DNA from: Brassica napus
Lineage: Eukaryota > Streptophyta > Magnoliopsida > Brassicales > Brassicaceae
Assembly (NCBI RefSeq): GCF_020379485.1
Contig: NC_063447.1
Location: 56,223,452 to 56,287,451 of the forward strand
Direction: 5' to 3'
DNA length: 64,000 nt
Shown here: positions 46,321 to 59,500 of the stretch, in pieces
Position numbering within the stretch: position 1 is the stretch's first letter
How the letters are laid out: each line of letters starts with the position of its first letter
Notes under the pieces: model-generated
Databases searched by the model: none
What the model was told of the DNA's origin: nothing
The model's input: only the letters and a program-made list of their open reading frames with translations
Translations under genes and position numbers: made by a program

Positions 46321-47946
46321 AGTTTCGTTATTTGTATTGTCAATATGATAGAAAAACTGAGTCAATATGACCTACTCAACTTATGTAAATATGTTGTTCA
46401 TTGATAACTCATAATTTTAGTAGGTTTTAACATTTGCATTTACCTCATTTAAATAATTTTGGGATGTATTTAGAGGTATTTTGTGCATATATTTGTTATT
46501 TTTGTTTATTTGCATTTGACAAAGTCTAAAGTTCACATTTGAAAGTTTTGGGCTAATTAAACATGACTTATATGCAAATCTGGATGTTTTGAGACAACAA
46601 TGGAAACATTTAAAATTACAAGGACCAAAAGTGAAAATTAAAGAAACTTCATCTCAAAGTTCAACAATGGCGATTAACATCTCGATGCAACAGCGGCTTC
46701 GCTTTATAGTCCACCGGAGGTCACGGAGAGAGGCTAAGATCACGGCAAAGACGTAACATAGGGCATGACGTTGAAGCTCCCACCGGATTTGAGACACCGC
46801 AAAAGATAACTCCCGTGGAAGAGAAATGAGACGGCGGCGGTGGAGCTCGTTGTGGCTGTGCTTTGCGGTGTATAATAAACATCACTTGACATATCTCAAA
46901 AGATAAATTGAATAATAAATATACTGATTATAAACATATTTTATTAAAAGAATGTTCTGAAAAAACAACATTCATTTTACAAAAAAAAATGAAGAACTGA
47001 AGGGAAAGAAACGAAGAAGAAGATACATGGAACCCACATTCTTTTATTTAGTTCGTTTATGACTAGAAAATAAATTTGATTAGAAAAAACAGCATTAATA
47101 GCACAAACTGCCTTATAGTGTAATATTAAAACTTGAAACTGCCTCTCGGTGTAATACTTTCTTGTTTCTATGGTTACGTCCACTTCATACTTGCACGTGG
47201 GTTTTGACACCGACCGGTTTGACCGTTTGAAAGACTTTGGCGTCAAGAGTTTTCCTCACTTTTCTGGTACACTCCCAATGATACAAGGAGAATAAAAATA
47301 GCCAAAGAAACTACTTTAAAGAGTTGTTAACGATTGTATCCCATTTTAGTCTGGTAAAATCTAAATGCATTGGTCGTTAGTTCGTCTACACTCTAATGCT
47401 TAAAAGCTTGCATCTGATTCATTTGAACTCGAAATTCTTATTTATTCTTAATCATTCTTTCACCAAAACAGTTGGTTTTAGTTTTGTTACTGATTCATAG
47501 TATCTTAAGGAAGATTGGCTAACCATTGTATTAGATTTGAACATTAGTTATCATAACTTTCAGAGGTCAGGGCATGGTTTAGTTAAGAACTTAGAAATTT
47601 TGAATTTTTATCAAGTTAATGATTTAGAATTTGAAGTGGAGTTATATCATTTTGCTAAAATTTTGAAAATTAATATATTTTTAATTTTTGATGTAAAAGT
47701 TAAACTATATATTCATAGCTCTAGAACAAAAAAAACATATTATTTACCCTCAAAGGTGTAAAACCATTGTTTCGAGGAAAATCAACTAAAACGTTGCAGA
47801 CCGTCGCTTTTCTAATAAGAGCATCTCCAATAAAAATATTAAGATGAGTATCTCATATTTAAAATAAATACAAAAATTAGAAAGAAAAAAAAAGAATGTA
47901 ACTTTTTTTATCAAATGAGGATTTATAAGAAACTCACTAGAACTCC
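46321..47946. other. Intergenic DNA before CACTA 2
   Basis: A short G/C-rich island at about 46660-46860 has no good frame. The rest is AT-rich. Weak frames at 46977-47246 and 47537-47761 have no recognised features and are not called. Confidence 0.4.
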
Positions 47947-47960
47947 CACTACAAGAAAAC
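47947..47960 (+). repeat. Left terminal inverted repeat of CACTA 2
   Basis: CACTACAAGAAAAC; the inverse of its first 13 bases occurs at 55487-55499. Flanked by TCC. Confidence 0.95.
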
Positions 47961-48378
47961 ACAAACTTAACGAGGAAACTTAACGAGGAAAAAGAATCTT
48001 CGTAAATTTACGTCGATTTTACGAGAAGCTTACGTGGAAAAATAGTGTCATCGTTATTTCCTCGTAAAGTAACGACAAAAACATTTCGTCGTAAAATCAA
48101 TATAAATTGACGTGCCTTTTACGAGGAAATACTATTTCCTCGTAAATACGACGTAAACTTCGCGTGTTATTTACGAGGAAATAATTTACGTGTATTTAGC
48201 GAGGAAATTTTGAATCCACCAACTTTGTAGGTTTTACACGTTTTTTTTCCCACCTAATTAATTTTCGTCGTAAATTCATAGGAAAATTACAACTACCAGA
48301 TTGGAAATTTCCTATAAATATGGATGTTTGAACATCATTTTAAACACACCAACAACAAAAAACGTGAAAGAAAAAAAA

Positions 48379-51300
48379 ATGGCTGGGTCCGGGACTATTT
48401 ACGAGTTGCGGAGGTGGATGTATATGCATAGAGATGCTAACGGGAGAGTGACGAAAGAATACCTTGCGGGGCTGGAGACATTTATGCATCAAGCAAATTC
48501 AACACCGCTCGCCCAAGAAAGTGGTAAGATGTTCTGTCTTTGTCGGAAATGCAACAATTCGAAACTGGCAAACCGTGAAAATGTTTGGAAGCATTTAATA
48601 AATAGAGGTTTCACGCCAAATTACTATATCTGGTTTCAACATGGTGAAGGTTTTAATTATGATCAGAATGAAGCTAGTAGTAATAGTAATTTTCAGGAAA
48701 AAAAACTGGTTGATCATCATTTGCATAATGAACATAGTTACCATCAGGAGGAGATGGTAGATTATGATAGGGTTCATGATATGGTAGCTGATGCATTCGT
48801 AGCTCATGATGAAGATGAAGAACCTAATATAGATGCAAAAAAGTTTTACGAAATGTTAAACGCGGCGAATCAACTACTTTACAGTGGTTGTAGAGAAGGT
48901 CTCTCTAAATTGTCGTTGGCTGCTAGAATGATGAATATTAAAACTGATCACAATCTACCTGAAAGTTGCATGAACGAATGGGCGGACTTGTTTAAAGAGT
49001 ATTTGCCGGAAGACAATGTGTCTGCTGATTCGTATTATAAGATTCAGAAACTGGTTTATAGTCTTGGGTTGCCTTCGGAGATGATAGATGTTTGCATCGA
49101 CAACTGCATGATCTATTGGGGAGATGATGAGAAGCTAGAAGAATGCCGATTCTGCAAGAAGCCACGATTCAAGCCGCAAGGACGGGGACGTAATATGGTA
49201 CCGTACCAAAGGATGTGGTACCTACCAATTACAGACAGATTGAAAAGATTGCATCTATCAGAGCAGACTGCTGGAAAGATGAGATGGCATGCCGAGCATA
49301 CTTAGACGGATGGTGAGATGACTCATCCATCAGATGCAAGAGCCTGGAAACATTTCAACAAAGTACATCCGGATTTCGCTAGCAATAGCCGAAATGTGTA
49401 TCTCGAACTATGCACAGATGGATTTAGTCCGTTCGGAATGTCAGGGAGACAATATTCATTGTGGCCAGTCCTTCTTACACCATACAACCTGCCACCGGAG
49501 ATGTGCATGCAACGGGAGTTGCTATTCTTGACCATATTAATACCTGGTCTGAACCATCCAAAAAGGTCCCTGGATGTTTTCCTACAACCACTGATAAAAG
49601 AGTTGAGGGATTTGTGGTCAACAGGGGTGAGGACGTATGACTGTTCAACGAAGACGAATTTTACGATGCAAGCGATGCTTTTGTGAACCATAAGTGATTT
49701 TCCTGCCTATGGGATGTTGTCTAGATGGACTACACATGGGAGATTAGCTTGTCCATATTGTAATGGAACGACAGATGCGTTTCAACTGAAGAATGGTAGG
49801 AAGACAAGTTGGTTTGATTGTCACCATCGATTTCTTCCCATTGGCCATCTTTACCGAAGAAACAAAAATTTGTTTAGGCACAAAAAGGTTGTGAGAGACA
49901 CTCCTCCTCCATATCTAACTGGAGAACAAATTGAAGCGCAAATCGACTACTACAGAGCTAACGAAACAGTTCGTTGGGGTGGTAATTGGCATGTCCCTCG
50001 TAATATGTCTGATTCTTACGGTGTTCATCACAACTGGCACAAGAAGAGTATATTTTGGCAGTTGCCATATTGGAAGGATCTTCTTCTGCGCCACAACCTT
50101 GATGTGATGCATATAGAGAAGAATTTCTTTGAGAACATCATGAATACGATATTGAATGTCCCAGGGAAGACAAAAGACAACATAAAATCGAGGTTGGACT
50201 TGCCGGATATTTGCTCAAGAAGCGAGTTACATATTAAAAGCAATGGACAAGTTCTCGTTCCGATATTCAGATTGTCTTTAGGAAAAAAAGTCGGTGTTGT
50301 TCAACTGGGTGGCATCAGAAGTGAAGTTCCCCGATGGGTATGTTTCGAATCTCTCTAGATGTGTTGAAAAGGGTCAAAAGTTCTCTGGGATGAAGAGTCA
50401 TGATTGTCATGTCTTTATGCAACGACTACTGCCCTTTGCATTTGCAGAGCTACTTCCAACAAACGTACATGAAGCACTTGCAGGTACGTAGTGTATTATA
50501 TCACAATAATTTTATAACGGTCTAATTTGCAAAATAATATATGACTAACAATGTGTTTAATTTTTTTTTGGAATATAAAAGGCATTGGAGCATTTTTCAG
50601 GGATCTGAGCACACGCACTCTTAAAGAAGAAGTTGTGGAACAGCTTCAGGAGAACATTCCCATCTTATTGTGCAACTTGGAGAAGATATTTCCTCCCGGA
50701 TTTTTTGACGTCATGGAGCATCTAGTTGTCCACCTCCCATATGAGGCATTGCTTCGTGGACCTGTACATTACGGATGGATGTATCAGTATGAGGGAGCCA
50801 TGAAATATTTGAAGGAAAAAGCAAAGAACCTCGCCAAAGTTGAAGGTTCTATAATTGCTGGAAGTTTGACGGAAGAAGTTTCTCACTTCACATCGTACTA
50901 CTTTGTGCCAAAAGTACGTACCCGGAGAAGAGCTCCAAGAAGATATGATGATGGTGGTGTTACGCCAACATATGCAGTTGCTGGTGTTCCAGACATCTTT
51001 AGCCAGATTGGGCGACTCGGTGAGAAGTCTAAAGAGGTTTGGTGGTCGAGTGAACAAGACGCTCATAGTGCACACACCTATATTCTACTCAATTGCGAGG
51101 ATCCATTGATGCGTTATTTTGAAAGGTAACATATATGGACAATTCGAAACACATATAAGTATATTTAATTATATAATTGTGAGAGATTCATTCCTATAAA
51201 ATGTGATTTTATAGCCTATTTGTTTCTCAAGTCGAAGAAACATTTCCTGGTATATCCACAAGTGACGTAGACCAAAGGAAAGATCAACACTTCATTAAGT

Positions 51301-52047
51301 GGTTGCGGAATCAGGTATTAACTCAAACTCTTTTTTAAAACATGATCTGTATTTCAACATTCTCTTTATTTTTGCAGGTTGATTATGACGACGATGCAGA
51401 TTATCCTAAGTGGTTACACGAAGTAATTCAATCTCCACTTGTAAAGGTCACCACATCACAGATGTATTTCACACGAGGCTATACTTTTCACACATATGAG
51501 TATGGTAGACAGCGGGCGACCAGTAACTATGGAATATGTGTGAAAGGGGAAACAGATTTCTACTGGATCTTGACGGAGATTATTGAAGTCTCCAGAGATA
51601 CTGAAGCTGAAATGTGTCCTCTTCAAATGTGAATGGTTCGACCCCGTCGTCAACAGAGGTGTTCGGTCTAACAAATTCGGTGTAGTTGATGTCAACGGTG
51701 GACGAAGGTACAACAAATTCGAGCCTTTCATCTTAGCTTCAGAAGCATACCATGTTAGCTTCCTACCATACCCTCGGATGAGATATTCAGGTATAAATTG
51801 GTTAGCAGTGATCAAAGTTACACCTCGAGGACGAATCATCAGTGGAGAAGAACCACCATTGCAAGAAGAACAGATAAATGAAGTCGAGGAACCTGAACAA
51901 GAAATTGATGACATCCTTCTCATTGATCTGCATAATCACGAGTACGAAGATCTTACCGATGATGCCACAGACGAAGCTGTTGAAGACAAGTTTAATGAAA
52001 ATGATGATGTTTCTAGTGATGAAGAGAATGTCGATGTATCTGATTGA
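48379..52047 (+). pseudogene. CACTA 2 transposase (tnp2 type), disrupted
   Basis: The ATG at 48379 follows an A-rich leader. The transposase-associated domain (YELRRWMYMHRDANGRVTKE, CLCRKCNN) and first half of Transposase_21 run to a TAG at 49303-49305. The same frame continues and meets a TGA at 49684-49686 in place of a tryptophan codon. It goes on to about 50280 (GRLACPYCNGTTDAFQLKNG, LRHNLDVMHIEKNFFENIMN), where a frameshift near an A-run moves it to the frame at 50294-50483. After a likely intron (50484-50580) the DUF4218 part lies at 50581-51126 (LEKIFPPGFFDVMEHLVVHL). The DUF4216 part lies at 51377-52047, with another frameshift near 51590. Two stops and two frameshifts make it non-functional. 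Confidence 0.88.
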
Positions 52048-53010
52048 TGTATTTGTTCTGTGTAGGGTGTTTTATGAATAAGATGTGGGAGTTTGTTTTA
52101 TGAATAAGGCAATGTGGAGTTTGTTTTATGAATAAGGTAATGTGAGAGCTTGTTTTATGAATAAGCAAATGTGGGAATTATGGTTTGGAATGGAAATAAA
52201 GATGGGGTTTGGTATATATGAAGTAGAAAATAAGGAATATGGGGCTTGGGGTTTGGGGTTTCGGATTTCGGATTTTAGGGATTTAAACATATTACTCGTT
52301 AATTCCTCGTAAAGCGACGTCAAACTTACGACGCGGGCCTCATTAATTCCACGTAAGACAAAATCGTCGTAAAGGACTCGTAAGAGTACGAGGAAATAAC
52401 GATGAAACAAAAAATAAAGAAAGCGATCCCCGTAAATCCACGTAGGACGGAATCGTCGTAAACACCACGAATGATGTAATCGTCGTAAACACCACGTATG
52501 ACGTAATCGTCGTAAACACCACGTAGGACAGAATCGTCGTAAATACCTCGTAGTGTAAAAACTAGAAAAAAGGAGAAAGATACCAGATTCACATGTGGCA
52601 AGACTTACAGCAATTATAATACGTAAGTCTCGCCCACATGAATTCTAATATCTTCTTATTTTCTTTTTTTTCAAATATTTATAATTTGAATAGGATTTTG
52701 CTGAGGAGTGTGATTTGAGATAGTGTGTGATTTGGGAGTTTGTGTGTGGTTTGAGAATGAGAGTTGTGGGTATATTTATAGGAAAGTGCAGCTCGTCAAT
52801 TCTACGTAAGCAAAATCGTCGTTAATACCTCGTATGTAAAAACACGGGGCTTTGTAATTCCTCGCTATTTCCTCGTACAATAAAACACGGGCCTTTGTAA
52901 TTACTCGCTATTTCGTCGTAACCTTACGAGGAATTTGCGACGATATGTAATCTTATATATACCCCCGAGCGCTCACTCTTTCTTTCCTCTCTACTTCCTC
53001 TCCACTTCCA
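52048..53010. other. Spacer between the two CACTA 2 genes
   Basis: It opens with about three copies of a TTTGTTTTATGAATAAG-type unit (52067-52165). 52436-52555 is a tandem array of about 30-bp units (CGTCGTAAACACCACGTA). More CGTCGTAA and CCTCGTA motifs follow. The minus-strand frames here are repeat artefacts. Confidence 0.7.
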
Positions 53011-54889
53011 ATGGTAAGCCTCTCTAATTCCTCTCTAATTTGGTTAGTTTAGGATAGATTAGGTGGTTAGTATAGGGAATTTAGATAGGTTTACGGATTT
53101 TATGTTATTTAGTGTTGATTAGGTGGATAATGTTGGGAAATATACTGCTGATGTTAATTTTAAAAATTAAATTTTTTTTCCCAGGTTCGAAAAGGAAGAC
53201 TTACAACCCATTACAAAGAGATGTCCGGTGAGCCGGGTAGTCGTTTAGACCCGTCTTCTTCAGCTCCCGGTTCTTTGGGTCAGGAGACTGTCTCCGAGAC
53301 TCAGTACACTCAGAGAGTCTCTGGGTCTCCTTCTTCTAGTGCACCATCGGCTCCTCATGTGCCTTCCCAGATGGCTCATCCGACGATGCCTCCTCCTGTG
53401 CCTCATCCGATGGCACCTCCGATGCCCGCCAAGATTCATCCCGATTTGATGGTGCCTCCGAGTGCTCCTTACTCGCAGTACACTGTAGAGGACATTCTCC
53501 ATCTGCCAGGCAAGAAGGTTTACCAGTCATCGACCCCGACCGACCGGACGGAACTTTGTGGTATGTTACATTATTATTTTTAATTCGTTTAAAATTCTTT
53601 TATAACATTAAAAAATAATTTATATTTTAAATTTGGTTTTTTCCAGGTTTGGGGTTGACAGATGTCTTGCATCGGACGTAACCGACACGATCTAAGGTTA
53701 CTTCTCCATGGCACATCCGTACTGGCGTAAGGCGCCTCACTACCTCAGAAAGATTTGGTTTAAAATTTACGCTGTAAGTTTCTATTAATTAATTATATAT
53801 ACTTTAATTTTTTCATGATTTATATATATTTCTTTTTAAAAAACTAATTATTTATTTAATTTTTTCCACAGCAAAAATATCATTGGGCCTTGGGGATCAC
53901 TGAGAGGGTGAGGAAAGCGTTTAACGCGAAGGCGAAAGTTCGCTTGTTGCACATGGTCTCCAACTGGAAGGGTGACTGGATCGTGAAGGGGTATGAGCGT
54001 GGCAAACCCGCTGAGCTTACCACGGATGTGTGGGATGACCTCATCCGTTATTGGCGTCTTCCTGATTCCATTAGAATTGCCCAGTCTTGCTCTAACTCCC
54101 GTAACACGGTCGATGAGCATGGGAACGGGCCAATGCTTCACAGTACGGGCCAAAAACCCCACGCCGGTGTCCTTATGGAAATGGTAATTAAATATTTTAT
54201 TAAATAAATTTTTTAATATATATATTTAATTTTATTCTAACTTTTTGTTTTTCAAGCCAAAGAGACGGGATATCTCCCGTCTCTTATGGAACTTTACGAG
54301 AGGACCCACAAGAACAAGGCAGGCGTATTTGTAGATGGCAAGTCCGAGCAAATCTACAACGACGTGGTTGCTCGGGTTGAAGACCACCAGACCCAGCTGA
54401 CCCAGCAGTCTACCGACGGATTACCCGTCACCTTATCCACACTTGAAGTGGATAAGATTTACGAAGAGGTAAATTTTCTAAAATTTTAATTTTTTATTAT
54501 TCATTTAATTTAGCTTTAAATTTTTACTAACAATATTTATTTTTTGTTTCTAAAATTGTCCCTAAAAAAAAGGGACGGACGTTGGGGATTGGTTCCGTCA
54601 ACGATGTTCCAAGAGCGACATCGTCTTATGGTCAGTGACGGGATGATGAAGTCACTCAGCTGCGTAACGAGTTGGCCTCGACAAAAGCTGCGCTCACAGC
54701 TCGTGTGGGTGGACTCGAGGGCTTCTTAGACTTTATAGCGGCCACAAATCCGGAATGGGAGACCATGTTGAGGAACATGCGACGACAAAATCCCATTCTA
54801 GGCGAGGGACCATCCGACGACACACATGCCGAGGAGGATGTAGACAGGAGGAGTGATGAATTCCTCCGGCAATGCACGACTCTTAGTTC
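53011..54889 (+). pseudogene. CACTA 2 tnpA-type protein (Transposase_24 family), disrupted
   Basis: An ATG at 53011 is followed directly by a GTAAGC donor; the next exon starts at about 53185 (VRKGRLTTHYKEMSGEPGSR) and continues through a Ser/Pro/Met-rich region to 53561. The exon at about 53647-53773 (FGVDRCLASDVTDTI, then HPYWRKAPHYLRKIWFKIYA) has a TAA where a sense codon is expected. Exons 53872-54183 (YHWALGITERVRKAFNAKAK) and about 54257-54467 (LMELYERTHKNKAGVFVDGK) contain the family core. The last piece, 54573-54889, has a coiled-coil-like segment but is shifted in frame near its start. Likely role of the family: binding of subterminal repeats. Confidence 0.75.
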
Positions 54890-55486
54890 TTCTTTTTTTG
54901 CTGTGGTTGTATTATAAATTCAAAACTTATTTATATATAAAACATTTGCGTATCTGTTTATTTTTAAATTTTAATTTTATTAATAAATTAAATATTTTTA
55001 AATATTTTTTAATTATATTTTTAAATTTGTTAAATAATAAAACGAAGTAGATTCGTAGCTAATCTACGACTTATTTACGTTGAACATTTACGAGGAAATC
55101 ACGAGAAATGTTAAACGAGTATTTTACGAGGAAATTCTTTTAAGGTATTTACGTGAAAATTATGAGGAATGAATTTCAAGGTAATTACGTGAATTTTACA
55201 AGGAATTACTTTCGAGATATGTACGTGTCGCTTACGAGGAAATGCTTTCGTGGTATTTACGAGGAACGCTAGCGACATTCTTACGTGAACTATCTATGTG
55301 GTCTTTACGACGATTTGTTTTCTTCATTTTTACGACGAAATGGTTTCCTCGCTATTTTACGATGAATTAACGAGGAAATACGCATTACGACGAACGTATA
55401 ACGACGAAACCCGTTTCCTCGTTAATTCCTCGTAAACCCTCTTTTACGACGAACTCACGAGCAAAACCGTCGTCGTTAAACCTATG
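54890..55486. other. Right subterminal region of CACTA 2
   Basis: AT-rich to 55040, then dense TTACGAGGAAAT, ACGTGAA and TTACGACGA motifs in both orientations up to the terminal repeat at 55487-55499. Confidence 0.8.
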
Positions 55487-55499
55487 TTTTCTTGTAGTG

Positions 55500-56175
55500 T
55501 CCTAATGCCAGATGTATTTATTTTCCACTTATTGATGATTTAAATCTTCTTAAAATTAAAATTTAATTATATAAACTAATTTATTAAAATAGTAATATTA
55601 TTTGGCCGATGTACTTGTTTTGAGATACTAACCAATAATGTTACTCTAAGCAAATTGAACTAAGATTAAGCCTATGAGCTGTATGCTAGATGACCATTGC
55701 ATATATGCAAAAAAGAAAACTATAAGCAATTCCTCTACAAAAAGTTTACTAGGTCTGAGAAAGAAGATAACCTACTGCTAATATTTAGTTATTTACTCAG
55801 CAGAAGAACATATTGCTTTAGACCCTCTTGTGCAAACACGGAAGCACCTGAACTTTCTGGCCAGACATATGTTCCAATTTACTAATTGCCCAAATCGAGC
55901 TGCGGCGAGATGAGCGTATCGTACTAGATCCACTGAGTACAAACACGCAAAGTGAGGACACACTGAATATTGAGCGGTGTGTGTCTCTAAATAGTAAAGA
56001 CTAAAGAAGAAGGAAGAGGAGTTTGCATTTTATAATAGAAGTGTTACCAATTGAGGTTGAACTTGTGCTCCGTTGGTTGCTGAACCGATGATTAAAGAAA
56101 ATAAGATCTTAGTAATAGTTATACATATTTGTTTTTGTAAGTGAAAATGCGGATTATTGAGTAGAGAGGACTTAC
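55500..56175. other. Intergenic DNA 3' of the AGO relic
   Basis: The expected final AGO exons (the NQRSTTAIS and YAHLAAAQ motifs) were looked for on the minus strand and not found. Weak frames at 55697-55885 and 56030-56245 are not supported. Confidence 0.4.
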
Positions 56176-56530
56176 ACATACGAGAGAGAATGGATGAGGT
56201 ACTGCAAGTCATCAGGAGAGAAACCAATCTCAGCCAGCTACACATTATATTGAGCCGGTCTTGAAGTTCCCTGAGAGATCACCAAAGGAAGCATAGAAGT
56301 AGAGTGAAATTTATCCTCGAGAGTAGATGAACTAATGACCAACTGGTTCTGAACTTACTATAATTCCTGCATGAGCACACATGTAGAACCATGTTAAACC
56401 ATAAAAAGAATAAAAGCTCCATGCCTATCTATCCACAATAGTTAAATATAGTGATGAAAGTAAACCTTTGCAGACAAGTTACCTTGTAGTGAAAGTTCCA
56501 CCGACCGCTGCGAGGTAAAATATCCTTGTT
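56176..56530 (-). pseudogene. ARGONAUTE relic (AGO4/AGO6 type), PIWI-domain exons
   Basis: On the minus strand the exon 56176-56270, after a CTCAG acceptor, reads GTSRPAQYNV, a TAG stop, then AEIGFSPDDLQYLIHSLSYV before a GTAAG donor. The preceding exon at about 56359-56391 reads FYMCAHAGII with a GTAAGT donor. These are consecutive pieces of the PIWI domain of plant AGO4-clade proteins. A more worn piece may lie at about 56475-56530. The exon 56176-56270 is flanked by good splice signals but carries the in-frame TAG. Its place between ZFN-type and COP1 sequences fits AGO6 (At2g32940, from memory). Confidence 0.75.
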
Positions 56531-59500
56531 CTTTCCAAACCACACATTCTATCGTTTCAAAGAACCAAACCTTCTTTCCTTTCAAGATCTCTATGCCATG
56601 TGGCACATCTTCTTTAGAGAGTGGCCGAGAGATTTACGTACTAGGCTTCGTTTCTAGCCCATTTAATTCAGGTTAAAAGCCTATTAAATCTGTCTCGGGA
56701 TTTTCCATTAAAACTGAATTAAATACAAGACTGATATAATATTTTAATAAAACAGATAGTTTCATAAATTCCTGAAAATCTAGATGGCTTAGTGGTTTAA
56801 TCGCTGCTGAGTATGTCCTTTTGCAAATGTTGAAGGGTCCTTTAAGTGTTATTTTCTTTATAAAAATCTATGTATTATATATAGTGTTATGTGTACAATA
56901 ATAGTTCAAGAAACTTACTTTCTGGTGGTTAAGATGCCTTATTTGAATGTTGTTGCCAGATTTAAGCCTTACAAATGACAATTTGTTTTTGATTTAACAG
57001 TTAATATATAAAAACATGATTTTTAAATTTATGTAGTTTTTTAAAAGACTACAAAAACGGTTTGTTCTAAAAATAATTTATGAAGTTTTTAAAAATATAT
57101 ATATTTAGTGTGTTATGAAATATGTATTATACTATAATGTGTAGGAAAAGACACAATCTACAAATTTTATGTTGAAATAGATTTTTCTCTTTATTTTCTA
57201 TATTACAAATCTTCTTCATTTGCGACATCTTGTTTCCCTTCCTGTTTTCGCCTGCGAAATAAGCAAATAAAAATATATAAAATGCAAATTGGAACTGAGA
57301 GCATATTCACTAGAGAATTATCGGTACATGTTGAGTGTTTATATTTGAATCCTACTTTTTTGGTATCATTACCCGTTATACTTAGCACTACTATTTCTCT
57401 CTTGACTACTAGTTGTTTCTTTTTCCATGCCTATATAATAATACTCTTCTATCATACACCTCCATGCTTTTCTACAATAGTCGTTTTCTGTTTGTATCTT
57501 TGTGTCCTCTCCATGTTTCTCTTGAAAATTTCAAGCATGAAAACAATTCTTCTGCTGCTTCGTCTTCTTCTTCATTTATTTTTGTTTTTGTGTATTTTGA
57601 TTCAATTTAGTTGTTGTAAACTTTTTGTTGTAATTTTAGAAGATTTAAGCACATGTTCACTGATATTATTGGTTTTGTATGGTTGATATAGTGATACTAG
57701 TGTGTTTTTTTGGAAAATTTCTTAGTGAACCTTTCGATTAGGAGGAAAAATGTGGCAAATCTTACATCTTTAATTCATGCAAGTTGCAAATTTTAAGTTT
57801 TTTTCTGGAGTATACCTTGGGAAGAAACGTAGGATCATCACTTAACATGGTGCAAGTTTTGGTATTTTTGATCGAGGTAAGATGTTTCGTTTCTTTCAAC
57901 ATTCTAGGGAGTTTGCACTAGATTTGACCACCACATTGTAACTTGTTCAATAACCTATTTTAGTTTGAGTCATTCATTCTTTTCTCCATAGTGGTTTGCA
58001 CATTAAAGTGAAACATATCTATTTTGAATACCAAAGTCTTCAATAATCATTACAATTAAGTCTTTACACTCCATGTCATCATCTATGACTAAAAGTGACG
58101 AGATATTGTTGTTTCCACAAAAAAGAACTCTTACTATCATGCTTCTTCAAATGTCATTTAGAGAAATAGCTGATAGTCTTTCATATACAGTTGAGTCAGT
58201 AACAATGAGGCTTGCGTTAAATAGCTGATAGTCTTTCATAAGGTTTCAAAAGTTTGTAGTTTCAGCATGTAACCTTGTCAAGCTTATGATATACGTAAAC
58301 TATACCTTGATGCAAACTGTATAACGTAAGCTTTTTAAGGGTCTGTGTAGTGGAATAGATATAACTTAACTCTCCAAATAATTATGTACTCAATAATTTT
58401 TTTCAAAAACCCTTATATTAAGAGACTATCATTGGAGCACAAAAATGTTGGTGTCTCTTAATTAAGTTCTGAACTAACATTTATTATTAAAAAATCATTA
58501 AAAGACCTTTACAGGATTGTAGGGTTAATCATGCTCTAAATTTTTTTACAAGATATTCACTTTCACATACACAATAGATATCCACCATATTCTAGAAACA
58601 CCATAAACTTACCAAAAGAAAGAGAAATAAAAAGCATAAGTGACCAAAAATCATTAGTGAGCTAACGCAAAATCACAATTTTATCGTCAATTCCTCATTG
58701 TATATGTTAGTTTATGATAGTCTAAGAAATTTACTATTGATTAACTAGTAACTGCATCATGATTAAACTGTAATATTCAAATGTGTGCACATTAAAAATA
58801 CCTTCTTAAAACATAAGAAAACAAATGATAAATGTGATTATGATTTCAACTGAAACTAGTGAGGATATAAATTGTGAACTATCACCCAATCATTCTACAA
58901 TCAAATGAAATCGGCTGGTCATATTCGTAGTTGTTTGAACTAATGATTGATTCAAGCTTTGATTTTGAATGTGGTTGATCAAATCTTTGGATTAACCTAT
59001 AGAAGTTTTAGCGTCTGACATGGTCAAAATTCCAAATGATATGCCCAAATCAAATCTTTGAATAAGTACCAAAACTTCATCTATTGTCGAAAATACGATT
59101 TCTCATATCCAATAAAGAAAACATAAGATGTGAAAAAAATTAAAATTTATTTTAAGTTAATTAAATATAATTTAATTAATGATATTTTGAAATAGAATAT
59201 AATTTTAATTTATCTGTTTATCTAATGCAAATTTATTATTTTGACTCTTCTGTGTATTTTGAAAATTACAAGAGTTTTGGTGTTCATTCAAACTATTTCT
59301 GTAAGATTATATGATTTATCATTAACAAATATTTAATAGATAAATATGTAAAAATAATATGCGTTGATTTGGTACGATAGATAGTTGAGGATAATATGTT
59401 GAAATCATGTAAAATTTAGTATAGTTTTAATATTTGTATTATGTAATTGGAATATAATATATCGGATGATAGAAAAAAGTCTGTTAATCTTTAAATTAAT

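Larger units (their letters stand above)
47947..55499 (+). mobile_element. CACTA (En/Spm) transposon 2, both termini present
   Basis: The element starts CACTACAAGAAAAC at 47947 and ends TTTTCTTGTAGTG at 55499. It is flanked by the 3-bp duplication TCC (47944-47946 and 55500-55502), the size expected for CACTA insertions. Length is 7553 bp. Both ends hold many TTTACGAGGAA / CGTCGTAAA motifs (47975-48290, 52290-52550, 55060-55480), its own version of subterminal repeats. It carries a tnp2-type gene (48379-52047) and a tnpA-type gene (53011-54889), both broken. The motif family differs from that of CACTA 1, so the two are separate families. Confidence 0.95.

Noticed and set aside
56771..56830. 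tRNA- or SINE-like A box (GATGGCTTAGTGGTT)
   Set aside because: No matching B box, anticodon stem or A-rich tail follows.
57282..57686. 134-codon hydrophobic plus-strand frame
   Set aside because: T-rich DNA gives Leu/Phe/Ser runs; no domain, promoter or splice support.
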